Below are positions 1 to 7,433 of a stretch of 7,466 bases of DNA, piece after piece. The DNA is from Clostridiales bacterium (GTDB taxonomy: Bacteria > Bacillota > Clostridia > Oscillospirales > Oscillospiraceae). Both the position numbers and the translations under genes were made by a program. Each line of letters starts with the position of its first letter. The first letter of the stretch is position 1. Where the stretch lies: NCBI GenBank assembly GCA_003525905.1, contig DQIA01000092.1, forward strand, positions 1 to 7,466, in the 5' to 3' direction. The notes beneath the pieces are model-generated. The model worked only from the letters and a program-made list of their open reading frames with translations. It was not told where the DNA came from and made no database searches.

Positions 1-2049
1 GCGCTGTGCGGCGGCCTGTGCGCTGCGGGGGCGCTGACGCTGCTGGCGGGGTCCTTCCCCGTGCTGCCCGCGTGGGCGGCCCTGCTGCTCGGCCTGCTGC
101 TGGGGGCCGGGCTTGCGCTCCTGCCGCAGCGGGCGTGGCTGACGCCTGCGCTCTGCGGCGCGGCGGCGCTGTTTTGCCTGTGCGCCTTTGTGCCCGTCAC
201 GGCGGGCCTGCGGCAGCTGGCGGACTGCGTGCGCCGCTGGCTGACGGCGCGGACCGGGTACATCTATTTGACATCTTCTGGCGGAATGCGGCAGGGCCTC
301 TGGGCCTTCCTGCCGCTCGGCTTTCTTTCGGCGCTGGCCTCCGGCCGCTGCGCCCGGCGCGGGAGCGTATGGTTTGCGGCCGTTTCGCTGCCTCTTGCGG
401 CGGTCGGCTGCACCATTGGGCTGTTCCCGTCGTGCTGGGGCCTGCTGCTTCTGGCGGGCGGCATGACGGCCCTGCTGCTGTTCCGCACGGACCGGGGACG
501 GACGGCGGCCCTGCTGCTTGCGGGCTGCCTGCTGCTCAGCGCGCCGCTCGGACTTCTCTCCCTGCCCGAGAGCGGGGCAGCGGCAGCGCTGGCCAGCGGG
601 CTGCATGCGCTGCGCTATGATGCGGCGGCCAACTCCATGCCGGAGGGAAAACTGCACGATCTTTCCGCGTGGGAAAAGAACGGGACGCCCGCGCTGCGCG
701 TGACGATGGAGCAGCCGCAGCGGCTTTACCTGCGCGGCTTTGTCGGCGAGGTCTACACGGGCCGGAGCTGGCAGCCGCTCGATCCGCAGACGCTGGCGGA
801 CGAGGCCGGGCGTTTCTATTGGCTGCATGAAAAGGGCTATTATGCCCAGAGCGCCGTCGGGACTGCGGCGGCGCTCGCCGGGCAGACGCAGGTGCAGACC
901 GTCACGGTCACAAACCTGTCCGCCTGCGGCGCGCAGGCCTATCTGCCGACAGGCCTTGCGGACAACGCCCTGCTGGAGCCGGACCGTATCGGCGACCGCA
1001 CGGCGAAAGCGCCGGGGGAAACGTATTCCTGTTCCTGCGCCGTCGGCGGCCTGCGCGACTGGTATGCCGCGCAGCAGGCGCTGGCGGACGATCCGGACGG
1101 CGCGGCGCAGTGGCTCACGCTGGACGAGGGCTACCGGGCGTTTGCCGAGGCACAGTTCCTTGAGCTTACGCCGGAGGCGGCCGGAGCCGCGCAGGCGCTG
1201 CTGGGGAGCGAAATGCAGGGGAAGACCCTGCCGGAGATCCTGCAGGCCATCCGGCAGACGCTCACGGAGCACTTCGTCTATGACGAGAGCGTCTCGACGC
1301 AGAACGGGACGCAGGACTTTTTCCAATATGTGCAGTCCGTCACCGCGCGCGGCTACAGCGTGCACTATGCGACGGCCGCCGTGCTGATGCTGCGCTATTG
1401 CGGCGTCCCGGCGCGCTATGCCGAGGGCTACTACCTCTCCGGACAGGATGCGGCCTCTGGGGAGCAGACGTTTGAACTGGATGAGACGCACGCCCATGCG
1501 TGGGCGGAATATTATCTGACCGGCGTGGGCTGGGTCCCGTTTGAGGTCACGCCGGGCTATGTAGAGGCCGAGGACCTCGGAGCAGGCGGCGAGGCGGGTG
1601 GAAAGCAGTATGAAAACACGCAGCTGCCGCCCGTTGTGGAGCAGCCGGAGCAGCAGGCCCCGCAGGAGGAGGCGCAGCGCAGCTTCCGCTGGTGGCTCGC
1701 CGCGATCCCGCTTGCCGCGGCCCTCCTCGCGTTCGTCCTGTGCCAGCTCTGGCGCAGACGCCGCCTGCACCGCCGGATCGCGGCCATGGCGGCGGACGAG
1801 CCGCGCGAGGCCGTGACGCAGCTCTATGGCTACGCCGTGTTCCTGCTGGCGCGGACCGGCGCGGCCCCGCCAGCAGGGCTGGAACAGGCTCAACAGGACA
1901 ATGCCGAGGCCATGTTCAGCGGCCACGATATTCCAGCGGAAAAGGCCGCCGCCATGCAGCACTTCGTGCAGGAGACCCTGCAGGCCTGCCGTGCAGAACG
2001 GAACCTGTTCCAGCGGTTCGCGGACCGCTGGGTCCATATCTGGTATTAG
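1..2049 (+). CDS. TgpA-like membrane protein with transglutaminase-like domain, 5' partial
   Basis: The frame is open from base 1, so the true start lies upstream; the GTG at 61 falls inside a hydrophobic stretch and is not a convincing start. 682 codons are visible (numbered here from base 1). Codons 1-185 form about six or seven hydrophobic helices. Codons 190-560 are extracytoplasmic, with LYLRGFVGEVYTGRSW (a typical pre-core motif of this family) near 242-257 and the transglutaminase-like core at about 410-520. The core shows GYSVHYATA, GVPARYAEGYY, THAHAWAEYY and GWVPFEVTPGY. The usual Cys-His-Asp triad reads Ser453-His499-Glu515. A membrane helix follows at about 563-583, then a basic stop-transfer run (RRRRLHRR) and a C-terminal domain of about 95 residues resembling DUF4129. 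Family members often sit beside a MoxR ATPase and a DUF58 protein; those would be upstream, out of view. The fold assignment is firm. Enzyme activity is uncertain, and the protein may be a non-catalytic or altered peptidase/transglutaminase relative. Confidence 0.9.
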   Translation, partial: ALCGGLCAAGALTLLAGSFPVLPAWAALLLGLLLGAGLALLPQRAWLTPALCGAAALFCLCAFVPVTAGLRQLADCVRRWLTARTGYIYLTSSGGMRQGLWAFLPLGFLSALASGRCARRGSVWFAAVSLPLAAVGCTIGLFPSCWGLLLLAGGMTALLLFRTDRGRTAALLLAGCLLLSAPLGLLSLPESGAAAALASGLHALRYDAAANSMPEGKLHDLSAWEKNGTPALRVTMEQPQRLYLRGFVGEVYTGRSWQPLDPQTLADEAGRFYWLHEKGYYAQSAVGTAAALAGQTQVQTVTVTNLSACGAQAYLPTGLADNALLEPDRIGDRTAKAPGETYSCSCAVGGLRDWYAAQQALADDPDGAAQWLTLDEGYRAFAEAQFLELTPEAAGAAQALLGSEMQGKTLPEILQAIRQTLTEHFVYDESVSTQNGTQDFFQYVQSVTARGYSVHYATAAVLMLRYCGVPARYAEGYYLSGQDAASGEQTFELDETHAHAWAEYYLTGVGWVPFEVTPGYVEAEDLGAGGEAGGKQYENTQLPPVVEQPEQQAPQEEAQRSFRWWLAAIPLAAALLAFVLCQLWRRRRLHRRIAAMAADEPREAVTQLYGYAVFLLARTGAAPPAGLEQAQQDNAEAMFSGHDIPAEKAAAMQHFVQETLQACRAERNLFQRFADRWVHIWY

Positions 2050-2054
2050 GTTTG

Positions 2055-2061
2055 AAGGAGG
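2055..2061 (+). promoter_or_regulatory. Ribosome-binding site deciding the start of the SLH protein
   Basis: AAGGAGG is a near-perfect Shine-Dalgarno sequence. Two in-frame ATGs follow, at 2064 and 2070. The first is only 2 bases from the motif, too close for normal initiation; the second is 8 bases away, which is ideal, and gives MKSIRF, a compact signal-peptide start. The site begins 6 bases after the upstream stop codon, so ribosomes finishing the first gene could re-initiate here. Confidence 0.85.
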
Positions 2062-2069
2062 CAATGCTT

Positions 2070-2141
2070 ATGAAGTCCATTCGATTTCTTGCCCTGCTGC
2101 TGTGCGCAGCGCTGCTGCTTCCGCTCGTGCCCGTGCATGCG
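2070..2141 (+). other. Signal peptide of the SLH protein
   Basis: The first 24 residues have a short basic start (KSIR), a Leu/Ala-rich hydrophobic core of about 12-15 residues, a helix-breaking Pro region and an A-X-A-like site (V-H-A) before Ala-Gln-Ser. This fits Sec export with signal peptidase I cleavage. Cleavage one residue later is equally possible. Confidence 0.85.
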
Positions 2142-5100
2142 GCGCAGAGCGGCGGGAGCTTCTATCTGACGGCCTCCACGGCCGGGCAGACGCTCATTGA
2201 GCCGGTCGCCGTGCCCTATACGGCCGGGCAGACCATCCGGGATGCCCTGCGCGGCAGCGGTTATGCCTTCGGCGGCATCGATACCGCGTTCATCACGGAC
2301 ATCGAGGGCGTCGCGGGAAACTTTACGGTCTATTATGACGGCGGCGCGTATTCGCTCGATGCGATTGCCAGCCCGGAGACCGTGACGGCCGTCGTCTTCT
2401 CCGAGCGTGAAAGAGGCTTTCCGGCCCTGCTGGACGCCGTGACGGAGCTTGCCCGCTTCCGGGAGCGCACGGACCATGTGCAGAATTACCCGGCGGCGCA
2501 GCAGGCCTATGCGGCGGCGCTGTCCGGCCTGCGGACGGCGGACGAGGCGGGCCTGACAGCCCTTCTTGCCGCGCTGCGCAGCGCCGTGGCGGAATACGAG
2601 GCCATTCTGAACGGCACAAAGTACCCCGTGACCTTTACGGACACGGCCGGGACGGCCGCGCAGCTCACGCTGACGGACGGCTACGGCAATGTGACGCAGG
2701 TACAGGGCCTGCGCGCCGAGGTCGTGGCAGGGGAGTACACATTCAGCCTGTCCGACGGAGGCGCGAACCGCGTTGACGGAGCGCTGACCGTGGCGGGCGC
2801 GGTGGAAAAGCAGGTCGCGCTGCCGACGGGCGACTGGTTCGGCACGATCCGCCTCCACAATGCGTCCGGCGCATCCGCGGGTGCCTATCCCGGCACGCAG
2901 GATGAGAAGACCCATACGGCACAGTTCCGCGTGGAGGACTTCCGCACGCTGGCCTATCTCTATGCCGAGCGCGGGGTGGATGCCCCTGCGGACGCGTCGC
3001 TCTACAGCTGCTACATCGGCCAGAACGGCAAGGACTACGGCGACGGCAGCCAGCCCTCGAACCGCAAGAGCTGGTCGAGCTATCAGACGGCGCTCGTGTC
3101 GCTGCTCACGGCCGGGATGACGGACTGCGAGGTCCGGCTCGAGGCCCGCAGCGCTTCCGGCACGGACATGCGCATCCAGTCCTATACGCTCCGCCTGCAC
3201 CGTGTGCCGACGCTCGCGTCGCTTGCCGTCTATGGCGAAGGTACGCGCCTGCCGCTGGACTTTGACCCGGCCGGGACGGACTATGCGGTGACGACGGTCT
3301 CCGACCGCCTGGCGATCGAGGCGGCTCCGTTCGACACGGAGGGCTATTCCGTCACGGTGAACGGCGGCACGTCCGCAGAGGTCCCTGTCGGGACGATCAC
3401 GGTGCAGGTAGCCCACACGAACGGAGAGCGCACCGCCTATACCATTGCGGCGACGAAGGTCGACTCCGTCGAGGTGCGGATCACGGTGCCCGCGGGAACG
3501 GACACTGCCGTCTTCAATGCGGCGGACAGCGAGATCGCGCCCGTCGGCAGCGGGACCTACCGCCTCATCCCCGGCGAGCGCTATACCTGGATCACGACAA
3601 AGCAGGAATTCTATCATGCGGCGGGCAGCTTTGAGGCCGCTGCCGGTCTCACGGTGCAGGCGTCGGAGCCGGACACGACGGACCGTCTCAGCGCGCTTGC
3701 CTCCTACAGCGCGCGCAATCCGAAGAACGGTGTGAGCTATGAGAGCGACGTGCCGTTTTCGGCGGCGCAGCACCGCTATACGCTGACGGTGCCGGATGCG
3801 AACTCCACGTTCTATCTGCAGGCGACGCCGACGGGCGGCTATGCCGTAAAGGCGCGCTACCTCCGCCAGACGACGAACACAGGCACGAACGGCACGCAGG
3901 CGGAAATCAACGTCACGGCGACCGTCAATCCCGCGAAGACCGCCACGGCCTGCGGCCAGAGCCTTGCGGCGAGCGGCTATTCCAACACCGTGACGCTGCG
4001 CCTGAGCCGGACGGCTGGCAGTGTGGAATATTATCAGGACTACACGCTGCTGCTGCGCCGCCGCCTGACGCTGGGTGGGCTCAGCGCCGCCGTGGACGGC
4101 GTAACGCTGAACCTGCTGAATGCGAAGGGCGAGGCGCAGAGCTTTGACCGCGATGTGACGGAATACTGGACGCGCGTCGACGTCAGTGCCCGCACGTTGG
4201 ACTTCACTGCCTCGTTCCGCAGCCTGCCGACGGAGACGAACCCGAACAGCGGCGGCTATCTTGCGGACATCAACGGTACGACGTATGCGGAAGCGCCGTC
4301 CGCCGCACTGACGCTCGATCCGGAAAAGGCCGCGGAGGATGTGACCGTGACCGTGCACCATGCAGACGCGGCGGCGCTCCCGGCGACCTATACGCTGCAT
4401 GTGCAGAAAACGGAGCCGACGATCGTGACGTTCGTGACGGAGCCGAAGGACGCGACCGTCTTCCTGACGAATGAGCAGTCCGGGCGGCGCGCGGAGCGGG
4501 CCACAGACGGCAGCTTCGCCCTGACGCCGGGCGACCGCTACACCTATACCGTGACGGCAAAGGGCTATGTCGGCACGACCATCCAGCATTACACGGCCCC
4601 GGAGCAGGCGGAAACGGTCCGCGTCACGCTGCAGAAGGCGGCGGAGAACACGGGCCTGCAGCAGCTTCCTGCCCAGTGGCCCTCGTTCCGCGCGGATGCC
4701 TATAACAACGGCGTCATCGACGCCAGAACGCCCGTTTCCTCGGAGAATACGGTCCTCTATTGGGCCACGCAGCTCGGCAGCGGCTATTCCTCCGATGCCT
4801 GCGGCTGCCCGATCATCGTGGATGACTGCCTGTATACCTACGGCGGCGAGACGATCTACAAGCTCGACAAGCGCACGGGCGAGGTGCTTGCGCAAGGCAA
4901 GATGGACCATAAGTCCAGCTTCGCCATCAACTCGCCGACCTATGCCGAGGGCATGATCTTCGTCGGCCTGGCAAACGGCTGCGTGCAGGCGTTCGATGCC
5001 GTGACGCTCGAGTCTCTGTGGCTGTACGAGGACCCGCTCGGCGGCCAGCCGAACTGCCCCATCACCTATGAGGGCGGCTATCTCTACACCGGCTTCTGGA

Positions 5101-7319
5101 ACCGCGAGGACGGCAACGCAAATTTCGTTTGCCTGACCGTGACGGATGAGGACCCGGCGAAGACGGATGAGAGCAAGCTGGCCTCGTGGACCTACACGTC
5201 CCGCGGCGGCTTCTACTGGGCGGGCGCTTACGCCTGCAAGGACTTCGTGCTCGTCGGTACGGACGACGGCGAGGCGGGCTACACGACGGGCCATGCCCGC
5301 GTGCTCTCGTTCGACCCGCGCAGCGGCCGTCTGCTCGGCGAGCTGACGCTGCCGCAGACGGGCGACCTGCGCAGCTCCGTGACCTTCGTCCCGGACAGCG
5401 AGGGCGGCCTTGCCGGTACGGCCTATTTTACGACGAAGGGCGGCTATTTCTACGGCCTGCATGTCGAGGCCGACGGCACGTTCACGGAGGGCTCGCTGCG
5501 CGCGCTCAAGCTGGCCAATTATGCCAACGATCCGAAGAACCCGGCCATGAGCACCTGCACGCCGACGATCTATAACGGCCGCGCCTACATCGGCGTGTCC
5601 GGCACGGCGCAGTTCGGCGCGTATTCCGGCCACAACATCACGGTCATCGACCTTGCTTCGATGTCCGTTGCCTATTCCGTCCGCACCCAGGGCTACCCGC
5701 AGACGAGCGGCATCCTGACAACGGCCTATGAGGCGGAGAACGGTTATGTCTACGTCTACTTCTTCGATAACTATACGCCGGGCAAGCTCCGCATTCTGGC
5801 CGACAAGCCGGGCCAGACCGCGCCGGTCCTCATCACGCAGGAGACGGACGAGAGCAGCGGCAAGCATGTTACCTATGACACACCCTATGTTCTGTTCACA
5901 CCGAGCGGTGCGCAGGCGCAGTATGCCATCTGCAGCCCGGTCATCGACGCGGACGGCACGATCTACTTCAAGAACGACTCAGCCTATCTGATGGCTGTCG
6001 GCAACACAATGGACCGGCTCGAGGTCATGGCGCAGCCGGAGAAGACGGTCTACCACGCCGGCCAGACGTTTGAGGCCGCCGGTATGCAGGTCACGGCCGT
6101 TTGGCACAATGGCGTAAGGACGGATGTGACGAAGCTCGTGCAGTGGTCGACGGACCCGCTGACACTGGACGACAACGACTTCCAGATCACCTATTCCCAT
6201 GTGCTCTATCAGGACCGTGACGGCGCGCCGGGCACGGCCTATGCGGCCCCGGTCGGCCTTGCTGCGCTCGATGTGCGCAAGCACATTTACGACCGTGTGG
6301 AGACCACGCCGGAGGGCCACCGCGGCACCTGCAGCTATTGCGGGCAGACGGACGAGGCATTCCAGCCACATGAATTCGTCTGGGTCATCGATCGTGAGCC
6401 GACGGAGGAGGAGACCGGCCTGAAGCACGAGGAATGCTTCTGCGGCTACCGGCGCAGTGAAAACACCGAGATCCCGAAAAAGGAGCACGAGCACACCTAT
6501 GTGGCCACGGTCGTCGCGCCGACGTGCACGGAGCAGGGCTACACGCTGCACACCTGCTCGTCCTGCGGCGATACCTACCGCGACGCCTGGACGGACGCAC
6601 TGGGTCACAGCTGGGATGCCGGGCGCGTGACGATCCCAGCAACGGAGGACACGGACGGCGAACGCACCTTCACCTGCACGCGCTGCGGGGCCGAGCGCAC
6701 GGAGGTCATTCCGAAGACCGGCGAAACGCCCTGCGACGGCGGCGCAAATTGTCCGGGCAGACGCTTCACGGATATGCCGGCAGCCGGGAACTGGGCACAC
6801 GCAGGCATCGACTTTGCCCTGAAGCAGGGCCTGTTCAACGGCATGTCTGCCACGACGTTCGAGCCGGACGGAAGCATGACGCGCGCCATGCTCGTCACGG
6901 TGCTGTGGCGTCTGGACGGCAGCCGGGCACCCGCCGGGCGGAACACGTTTACTGACGTGCCGGGCGGCCAATGGTACACCGATGCGGTGACGTGGGCGGC
7001 GGAAAACGGCGTGGTCAACGGCGTGGGCAGCGGGAAGTTTGAGCCGGACGGCCGCGTGACGCGCGAGCAGATCGCAACGATCCTGTTCCGCTATGCCGCA
7101 AAGCGTTATGACACCTCCGCGCGGGCGGACCTGTCCGTCTTCCCGGATGCCGGACGGGTGAGTGCCTACGCACGCGAGGCACTGGCATGGGCCAACGCTG
7201 CGGGCCTTGTGAACGGCACAGACAACGGCCACGGCCTGATCCTCGACCCGCAGGGCGACGCGACCCGTGCACAGGTCGCCGCCATTTTGATGCGGTATGT
7301 AAAAAATATTGTTCGCTGA
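2070..7319 (+). CDS. Secreted modular SLH-domain surface protein with PQQ-type beta-propeller
   Basis: 1749 residues. Residues 1-24 are a signal peptide (MKSIRF, a Leu/Ala core, cleavage likely near VHA-AQ); the Cys at 12 is not in a lipobox. About 28-110 resembles DUF4430 (a beta-grasp-like fold); 113-181 is helical and FIVAR-like; 184-378 is mixed beta. About 380-463 fits a cadherin-like beta-sandwich (PF12733 style), 467-531 a PEGA-like module, 537-665 and 667-781 two more diverged sandwiches, and 782-860 a second PEGA-like module. About 862-1312 is a PQQ-type beta-propeller opening with QWPSFRAD and containing blades such as YKLDKRTGEVL and QAFDAVTLESLWLYE. About 1314-1405 is a bacterial Ig-like (Big_3-type) domain, 1421-1540 a Cys-X-X-Cys-rich segment, and 1566-1746 three SLH domains. 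The role inferred is a wall-anchored binding or scaffold protein; the ligand is unknown, and the propeller fold alone does not imply PQQ binding or redox activity. It lies 20 bases after the transglutaminase-like gene, probably in one operon. SLH anchoring and secretion are well supported; the middle domain boundaries are approximate. Confidence 0.93.
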   Translation: MKSIRFLALLLCAALLLPLVPVHAAQSGGSFYLTASTAGQTLIEPVAVPYTAGQTIRDALRGSGYAFGGIDTAFITDIEGVAGNFTVYYDGGAYSLDAIASPETVTAVVFSERERGFPALLDAVTELARFRERTDHVQNYPAAQQAYAAALSGLRTADEAGLTALLAALRSAVAEYEAILNGTKYPVTFTDTAGTAAQLTLTDGYGNVTQVQGLRAEVVAGEYTFSLSDGGANRVDGALTVAGAVEKQVALPTGDWFGTIRLHNASGASAGAYPGTQDEKTHTAQFRVEDFRTLAYLYAERGVDAPADASLYSCYIGQNGKDYGDGSQPSNRKSWSSYQTALVSLLTAGMTDCEVRLEARSASGTDMRIQSYTLRLHRVPTLASLAVYGEGTRLPLDFDPAGTDYAVTTVSDRLAIEAAPFDTEGYSVTVNGGTSAEVPVGTITVQVAHTNGERTAYTIAATKVDSVEVRITVPAGTDTAVFNAADSEIAPVGSGTYRLIPGERYTWITTKQEFYHAAGSFEAAAGLTVQASEPDTTDRLSALASYSARNPKNGVSYESDVPFSAAQHRYTLTVPDANSTFYLQATPTGGYAVKARYLRQTTNTGTNGTQAEINVTATVNPAKTATACGQSLAASGYSNTVTLRLSRTAGSVEYYQDYTLLLRRRLTLGGLSAAVDGVTLNLLNAKGEAQSFDRDVTEYWTRVDVSARTLDFTASFRSLPTETNPNSGGYLADINGTTYAEAPSAALTLDPEKAAEDVTVTVHHADAAALPATYTLHVQKTEPTIVTFVTEPKDATVFLTNEQSGRRAERATDGSFALTPGDRYTYTVTAKGYVGTTIQHYTAPEQAETVRVTLQKAAENTGLQQLPAQWPSFRADAYNNGVIDARTPVSSENTVLYWATQLGSGYSSDACGCPIIVDDCLYTYGGETIYKLDKRTGEVLAQGKMDHKSSFAINSPTYAEGMIFVGLANGCVQAFDAVTLESLWLYEDPLGGQPNCPITYEGGYLYTGFWNREDGNANFVCLTVTDEDPAKTDESKLASWTYTSRGGFYWAGAYACKDFVLVGTDDGEAGYTTGHARVLSFDPRSGRLLGELTLPQTGDLRSSVTFVPDSEGGLAGTAYFTTKGGYFYGLHVEADGTFTEGSLRALKLANYANDPKNPAMSTCTPTIYNGRAYIGVSGTAQFGAYSGHNITVIDLASMSVAYSVRTQGYPQTSGILTTAYEAENGYVYVYFFDNYTPGKLRILADKPGQTAPVLITQETDESSGKHVTYDTPYVLFTPSGAQAQYAICSPVIDADGTIYFKNDSAYLMAVGNTMDRLEVMAQPEKTVYHAGQTFEAAGMQVTAVWHNGVRTDVTKLVQWSTDPLTLDDNDFQITYSHVLYQDRDGAPGTAYAAPVGLAALDVRKHIYDRVETTPEGHRGTCSYCGQTDEAFQPHEFVWVIDREPTEEETGLKHEECFCGYRRSENTEIPKKEHEHTYVATVVAPTCTEQGYTLHTCSSCGDTYRDAWTDALGHSWDAGRVTIPATEDTDGERTFTCTRCGAERTEVIPKTGETPCDGGANCPGRRFTDMPAAGNWAHAGIDFALKQGLFNGMSATTFEPDGSMTRAMLVTVLWRLDGSRAPAGRNTFTDVPGGQWYTDAVTWAAENGVVNGVGSGKFEPDGRVTREQIATILFRYAAKRYDTSARADLSVFPDAGRVSAYAREALAWANAAGLVNGTDNGHGLILDPQGDATRAQVAAILMRYVKNIVR
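4650..6008 (+). other. PQQ-type beta-propeller region of the SLH protein
   Basis: Residues about 862-1312 carry repeated blade-like units: a short hydrophobic strand with Gly (such as CLYTYGGETIYKLD, IFVGLANGCVQAFD and YLYTGFW), then an Asp and a turn leading to a T/SG-x-L strand. The opening QWPSFRAD resembles the W-P-x-x-R-x-D-x-x-x-x-G start common in PQQ-like/BamB-like propellers. Such propellers are mainly protein- or ligand-binding platforms. Catalytic residues of PQQ dehydrogenases were not identified. Confidence 0.75.
6330..6686 (+). repeat. Cys-X(1-2)-Cys repeat segment of the SLH protein
   Basis: Cys pairs are spaced along residues 1421-1539: CSYCG (1421, 1424), CFCG (1456, 1458), CSSCG (1496, 1499) and CTRCG (1536, 1539), with a lone Cys at 1486 and two more at 1555 and 1561. 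His-rich linkers such as EHEHTYV and LGHSWDAG lie between them. This pattern recurs in surface proteins of gut Firmicutes and looks like small zinc-ribbon or disulfide-linked modules. It joins the Ig-like domain to the SLH anchor. Whether the Cys bind metal or form disulfides is not decidable here. Confidence 0.7.
6765..7310 (+). repeat. Three tandem SLH domains (wall anchor)
   Basis: Three units start at residues 1566 (FTDMPAAGNWAHAGIDFA), 1627 (FTDVPGGQWYTDAVTWAA) and 1691 (FPDAGRVSAYAREALAWA). Each continues with a G-L/V-x-N/V-G turn, a D-G/Q-G/D-x-x-TR motif (TRAM, TREQ, TRAQ) and a closing helix ending in LWRL, LFRY or LMRY. Three SLH repeats form the usual trimer-like pseudo-threefold unit that binds pyruvylated secondary cell-wall polymer. 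They sit at the extreme C-terminus, only three residues from the end. Confidence 0.95.
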
Positions 7320-7323
7320 TACT

Positions 7324-7380
7324 AGAATCTGATAAAAAGCTTTAAAAGCTTTTTATAGCGCCGAAGGCGCGTCAGATTCT
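7324..7380. repeat. Outer 9-bp inverted repeat enclosing two hairpins
   Basis: AGAATCTGA (7324-7332) is the exact reverse complement of TCAGATTCT (7372-7380). Between the arms sit an A/T-rich hairpin (7333-7355) and a tight G+C hairpin, GCGCC-GAA-GGCGC (7358-7370). As RNA this would fold into a three-way junction. It has no tRNA-like arms or anticodon, and I do not recognise it as a known RNA family. Confidence 0.65.
7332..7356 (+). terminator. Candidate intrinsic terminator after the SLH gene
   Basis: ATAAAAAGC (7332-7340) pairs perfectly with GCTTTTTAT (7348-7356), with a 7-base loop that can pair further. The T run is within the 3' arm, preceded by A residues in the 5' arm, so it could act in either direction. 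The stem has only two G-C pairs, weak for a classic terminator, and the outer 9-bp repeat may compete with it. It begins 13 bases after the stop codon, the expected place. Confidence 0.45.
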
Positions 7381-7391
7381 GCATGAGACGG

Positions 7392-7415
7392 CGCAGCGTG
7401 CGTCAGCACGATGCG
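7392..7415. repeat. G+C-rich hairpin with GTCA loop
   Basis: CGTGC (7397-7401) pairs with GCACG (7406-7410) around a GTCA tetraloop. Past one G-A mismatch the stem continues as CGCA (7392-7395) with TGCG (7412-7415), giving nine pairs in all. There is no following T run, so this is not a terminator on the + strand. Confidence 0.6.
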
Positions 7416-7416
7416 A

Positions 7417-7431
7417 GTGTGCGTAGCACAC
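7417..7431. repeat. G+C-rich hairpin with GTA loop
   Basis: GTGTGC (7417-7422) pairs perfectly with GCACAC (7426-7431) across a three-base GTA loop. It lies one base after the previous hairpin, and the two could stack as RNA. No T run follows. Confidence 0.6.
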
Positions 7432-7433
7432 GG

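Noticed and set aside
268..273. TTGACA, a perfect -35-like hexamer
   Set aside because: No -10-like hexamer lies 16-18 bases downstream and it sits inside a coding membrane segment; likely chance.
6..620. A 204-codon + strand frame overlapping the membrane block of the first gene
   Set aside because: Its Arg/Ala/Gly-rich product looks like a G+C-rich frame shadow, whereas the other frame gives regular membrane helices continuing into the transglutaminase-like domain.
1692..2069. Upstream extension of the SLH protein frame back to an ATG at 1692
   Set aside because: It would overlap the end of the transglutaminase-like gene by over 350 bases, has Arg/Pro-rich shadow composition, and would bury the signal peptide. 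The ribosome-binding site at 2055-2061 supports the ATG at 2070.
2046..5867. A 1273-codon open frame on the minus strand
   Set aside because: It is exactly codon-opposed to the SLH gene and open only because TTA, CTA and TCA are avoided there. Its product is Arg/Ala/Val-rich with no recognisable domain, and the + strand frame has a signal peptide and clear domains.
5979..7232. A 417-codon open frame on the minus strand opposite the Cys-rich and SLH part
   Set aside because: Same codon-opposed frame as the larger antisense frame, separated from it by the single TCA codon; it opposes firmly identified SLH domains.
7324..7380. Possible tRNA or tRNA-like cloverleaf
   Set aside because: Only two inner hairpins, loops of 3 and 7 bases, no T-arm or anticodon-arm consensus and no CCA-type end.
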